Below are positions 37,370 to 39,221 of a stretch of 39,221 nucleotides of DNA, piece after piece; the first letter of the stretch is position 1; the number at the start of each line of letters is the position of its first letter. A model generated the notes under the pieces. It saw only the letters and a list, made by a program, of their open reading frames with translations. It did no database searches and was not told where the DNA came from. The stretch is from Verrucomicrobiota bacterium. GTDB lineage: Bacteria; Chlamydiota; Chlamydiia; Chlamydiales; SM23-39. Made by a program: the position numbers and the translations under genes. The stretch covers positions 75,763 through 114,983 of the forward strand of contig JAGWKU010000001.1 of NCBI GenBank assembly GCA_028873375.1, given 5' to 3'.

Positions 37370-37453
37370 TGCGGCCAAGATGACTCGAACATCCACCGAG
37401 TTTCCTCGACTAGAACCTGAATCTAGCGCGTCTGCCAATTTCGCCATGGCCGC
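37370..37453 (-). tRNA. tRNA-Leu (anticodon CAG)
   Basis: The cloverleaf is clear: acceptor GCGGCCA/TGGCCGC with discriminator A, a D-arm with TTGGCAGA, an anticodon stem CTAGA/TCTAG holding TTCAGGT (anticodon CAG, reads CUG), a long class II variable arm (about TCGAGGAAACTCGG), and a T-arm GGATG-TTCGAGT-CATCT. The long variable arm is expected for tRNA-Leu. The terminal CCA is not encoded and must be added after transcription. Confidence 0.95.
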
Positions 37454-37462
37454 AGAGGGATG

Positions 37463-37492
37463 ATTGTACAAGGGCCTTGTGATTTAGAAAAA
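37463..37492 (-). promoter_or_regulatory. Candidate promoter for tRNA-Leu
   Basis: TACAAT (37468-37463 on the minus strand) lies 10 bases from the tRNA 5' end, with a weak TTTTTC box 18 bases further upstream. Between them is a palindrome, ACAAGG-C-CCTTGT. Only the -10 is convincing. Confidence 0.35.
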
Positions 37493-37569
37493 CAGAAAAA
37501 AATCTTTTCCTTGCTTTGAGTAAAAATAGGGATTCTCGATAAACTTAAGAAGATTTGAAGGAGAGCTAT

Positions 37570-37896
37570 ATGTCAGAAAAAGGAACTATCAAACACTTAA
37601 CGGATGATAATTTTGAAAAAGAAATTGAGAAGGGGGTTACCCTGGTCGATTTCCACGCCAATTGGTGCGGGCCTTGCCGAATGCTAGCGCCTGTGTTGGA
37701 AGAGGTAGCCAAAGAAGTGAAGGGAAGAGCTAACATTGGAAAGATCGATATCGATAGCGAGCAAAAAATTGCAGGTCAATTCCAAATTACCTCAGTTCCC
37801 ACGCTGATCTTATTTAAAAATGGCAAGGAAGTGAACCGCTTGGTAGGACTTCGCAACGCCAGCACAGTGAAAGATTTTATTTTATCGGCCACATGA
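37570..37896 (+). CDS. trxA: Thioredoxin
   Basis: This is a single-domain thioredoxin of 108 aa with the standard active site NWCGPCRM, the buried FHANW strand, and the cis-proline loop TSVPTLILFKNG. It reduces disulfides in cytosolic proteins and supplies ribonucleotide reductase and similar enzymes. The start at 37570 is fixed by AGGAG six bases upstream; a TTG five codons earlier is less likely. It overlaps the DUF2905 start in an ATGA junction. The trxA - trmL (spoU) - mip neighbourhood matches C. trachomatis as I recall. Confidence 0.97.
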   Translation: MSEKGTIKHLTDDNFEKEIEKGVTLVDFHANWCGPCRMLAPVLEEVAKEVKGRANIGKIDIDSEQKIAGQFQITSVPTLILFKNGKEVNRLVGLRNASTVKDFILSAT

Positions 37897-38111
37897 TCAG
37901 TCGATTTCTTACATTGGCTATTTTTCTCATGGTTGCAACAGGCATAGCCTTGCATTTTGAGGTAGAGATCCCTTGGTTTTCTTCCTGGATTGGACATTTG
38001 CCGGGTGATCTTATCTTGAAAAAAGGGAAGGCGATCATTTTCCTTCCCTTTACCACTTCTTTTATTCTCAGCGGTCTTTTGACGGCGCTAGGTTCTCTAT
38101 TCAAAAAGTAG
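37893..38111 (+). CDS. DUF2905 family membrane protein
   Basis: The 72-aa protein has two hydrophobic segments (about 5-24 and 50-68) and between them the family core WIGHLPGDLILKKGKAIIFLPFTTS, which resembles the DUF2905 pattern LPGDI..... F.FPLTTS. The function of the family is unknown; it is a small inner-membrane protein in many bacteria. It starts inside the trxA stop codon and ends by overlapping the convergent trmL by 11 bases. Confidence 0.85.
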   Translation: MISRFLTLAIFLMVATGIALHFEVEIPWFSSWIGHLPGDLILKKGKAIIFLPFTTSFILSGLLTALGSLFKK

Positions 38112-38553
38112 CAAAGTTCGTCTGTCGAAGAGCTTCATAGAGAGCGATGGCTGCGCTTGAGGCGAGGTTGAGACATCGTTGCTCGGGCACCATTGGAATT
38201 CGATAAAAGTGGCCGGGGTATGTTTCCCAAAGAGTTTCTGGCAAGCCTGACGTTTCCGAACCAAATATCAGAAGGGCATTTGAGGGGTAGGAAGCCTCTG
38301 TATAAAGCTGCTTTGCCTTGCTGGAAAAGAAGAAAATGGAAGCTCGGCTCTCTTCAATAAATGTAGGCAAATCGTCGATCACCTCAAGGGCGACTTGATC
38401 CCAATAATCGAGGCCGGCTCGCTTCATATGGCGACTGGAGAGGCTAAACCCAAGGGGGCGAACGAGCACCAGCCCCGTATGGGTAGCTGCGCACGTCCTG
38501 GCGATATTACCTGTATTTTGGGGGATTTGGGGTTGGAAGAGGACGATTTTCAT
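38101..38553 (-). CDS. trmL: tRNA (cytidine(34)-2'-O)-methyltransferase, TrmL-like (SPOUT)
   Basis: TrmL methylates the 2'-O of the wobble base in certain tRNA-Leu species. The 150-aa protein is a minimal SPOUT methyltransferase: PQIPQNTGNIARTC at the start, LIFGSETSGLP (knot), and IPMVPEQRCLNLASSAAIALYEALR at the end. Length and motifs match TrmL/YibK rather than longer SpoU proteins such as TrmH. The location within 0.7 kb of a tRNA-Leu is probably a coincidence, but both belong to Leu decoding. Its start overlaps the mip-like stop by four bases. Confidence 0.93.
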   Translation of the reverse strand: MKIVLFQPQIPQNTGNIARTCAATHTGLVLVRPLGFSLSSRHMKRAGLDYWDQVALEVIDDLPTFIEESRASIFFFSSKAKQLYTEASYPSNALLIFGSETSGLPETLWETYPGHFYRIPMVPEQRCLNLASSAAIALYEALRQTNFATF

Positions 38554-39221
38554 CGAATCGGAGTATCGGGGAGATCGAGGAAGGGGCTCTTCTGAGTTGC
38601 GGTGGTTTTAGCGCCCCCTTGCCCATCGGCTCGAATGACCTCGACTTCAAAGATCAGTAAAGCGTTGGGAGGGTGGCCTTCTTTCCCGTAGCCTAAATCG
38701 GGATGGATATAAATAGTGCGTGCTTCGCCTTCTTTCATTCCGGGGATCCCTAAACGAAGACCGGGGAGAGCTTCATCGAGACAAAGAAGCTCTTCGCGGG
38801 GAGAGGTTTCCTGGGACTCTCCGCGTAAGGTGCGAACTGAGTAGCGAATAATGGGAGAATTGTAAGGTTCAACGGGCTCGCCTGTCCCTTCTCGTGTGAT
38901 CTGGTATTGTACTTTCCCCTCTTCGAGAGAACTAATGTCGGAATTTTTTTCATTTTTTCGAAGAAACGTTTCTGCTTCAAAGAGATTTTTTTTTGCGGAT
39001 TGCTCGGTCTGTTTTTTTTTTAAAACAGCAATTTCTTGCATGCACTCTTCTTCATTCAGAGGAGATTCTTTGCCGGCCATCTCATCTTGCAATCCCTTGG
39101 CGAGGGCTTTGAGGTCAAGCGGCAATTCGAGTTGCTCGATGTTTTTTCCAATCAAATGTCCTAGGGCTTCTGAGAGTTTTACGATTTCGTCATTCGTTGT
39201 CTCTGCGAACAGGCAGCAGCT
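38550..39221 (-). CDS. mip: Mip-like FKBP-type peptidyl-prolyl isomerase, 5' end beyond the window
   Basis: The reading frame is open to the window edge, and the visible part has 223 codons. At the edge it reads SCCLFAETTNDEIVKLSEAL, which looks like the end of a lipoprotein or export signal followed by the helical Mip dimerisation domain (through about KKKQTEQSAKKNL). The C-terminal half is an FKBP fold: LPGLRLGIPGMKEGEARTIY, HPDLGYGKEGHPPNALLIF and EVEVI. Mip speeds prolyl isomerisation in surface proteins and supports infectivity in Legionella and Chlamydia. The TTG at 39155 would give a protein without signal and is unlikely to be the start. A 26-residue tail (ADGQGGAKTT...) extends past the FKBP core. 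Confidence 0.9.
   Translation of the reverse strand, partial: SCCLFAETTNDEIVKLSEALGHLIGKNIEQLELPLDLKALAKGLQDEMAGKESPLNEEECMQEIAVLKKKQTEQSAKKNLFEAETFLRKNEKNSDISSLEEGKVQYQITREGTGEPVEPYNSPIIRYSVRTLRGESQETSPREELLCLDEALPGLRLGIPGMKEGEARTIYIHPDLGYGKEGHPPNALLIFEVEVIRADGQGGAKTTATQKSPFLDLPDTPIR

Noticed and set aside
37082-37471. 129-codon open frame on the minus strand
   Set aside because: It runs through tRNA-Leu, the hairpin trio and the thiN start, so it is not coding.

Overview
The window reads as a chromosomal segment of a member of the Chlamydiae outside the genus Chlamydia (Parachlamydia/Waddlia/Simkania-like or an uncultured relative). Evidence: a Euo-type late-gene repressor, a TLC-type nucleotide transporter (NTT), a single-chain SecDF, leucine dehydrogenase, a MurA with Asp in place of the catalytic Cys, a Mip-like FKBP, the chlamydial DUF2709 protein, and gene neighbourhoods that I recall from Chlamydia trachomatis. 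By eye the base composition is moderate, and almost all the sequence is coding. Both ends cut genes.

Layout. (1) 0-13.4 kb: apart from a cut gene at the edge, everything runs leftward: a small unknown gene, then rho, coaE, polA, DUF1653, a SppA/SohB-type protease, pgsA, a DedA protein, NTT, pgk, a DnaQ-type exonuclease, engB, tsaE and DUF2709. Many of these overlap by a few bases. (2) 13.5-16.5 kb rightward: leucine dehydrogenase and argS, facing away from region 1 across a divergent promoter pair. (3) 16.5-19.4 kb leftward: an unknown gene, an EpmB/KamA-type radical SAM enzyme, murA. (4) 19.5-21.5 kb: ispF (+) and a CysJ-like reductase (-) converge on a 352-bp gap. The gap holds a GC-rich, highly self-complementary element and a short palindrome found three times in the window. 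(5) 21.5-32.2 kb: a 45-aa lipoprotein, gltX, a CtpA/Prc-type tail protease, euo, recJ and secDF. This matches the C. trachomatis omcA/gltX/euo/recJ/secDF neighbourhood, but no omcB or crpA homologue is visible. (6) 32.3-36.6 kb rightward: purA, uppS, cdsA and one ORF that fuses cytidylate kinase to a PlsC acyltransferase. (7) 36.6-39.2 kb: thiN, a trio of hairpins like IS200/IS605 ends, tRNA-Leu(CAG), trxA, DUF2905, trmL and a Mip-like FKBP cut by the window edge.

Functionally this is mostly core housekeeping: replication and repair (polA, recJ, DnaQ), termination (rho), envelope and lipid synthesis (murA, uppS, cdsA, pgsA, plsC), isoprenoids (ispF), translation (argS, gltX, trmL, tsaE, engB, epmB), secretion (secDF), and host-dependent nucleotide supply (NTT, with purA as an endogenous AMP branch). 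The less ordinary signals are the Cmk-PlsC fusion with an A9 run at its junction, the folded GC-rich element at about 20.1-20.3 kb, the three-copy 3'-end palindrome, the IS-like hairpin trio next to tRNA-Leu, a His-to-Arg change in the IspF metal site, and a hairpin that could hide the gltX ribosome binding site.
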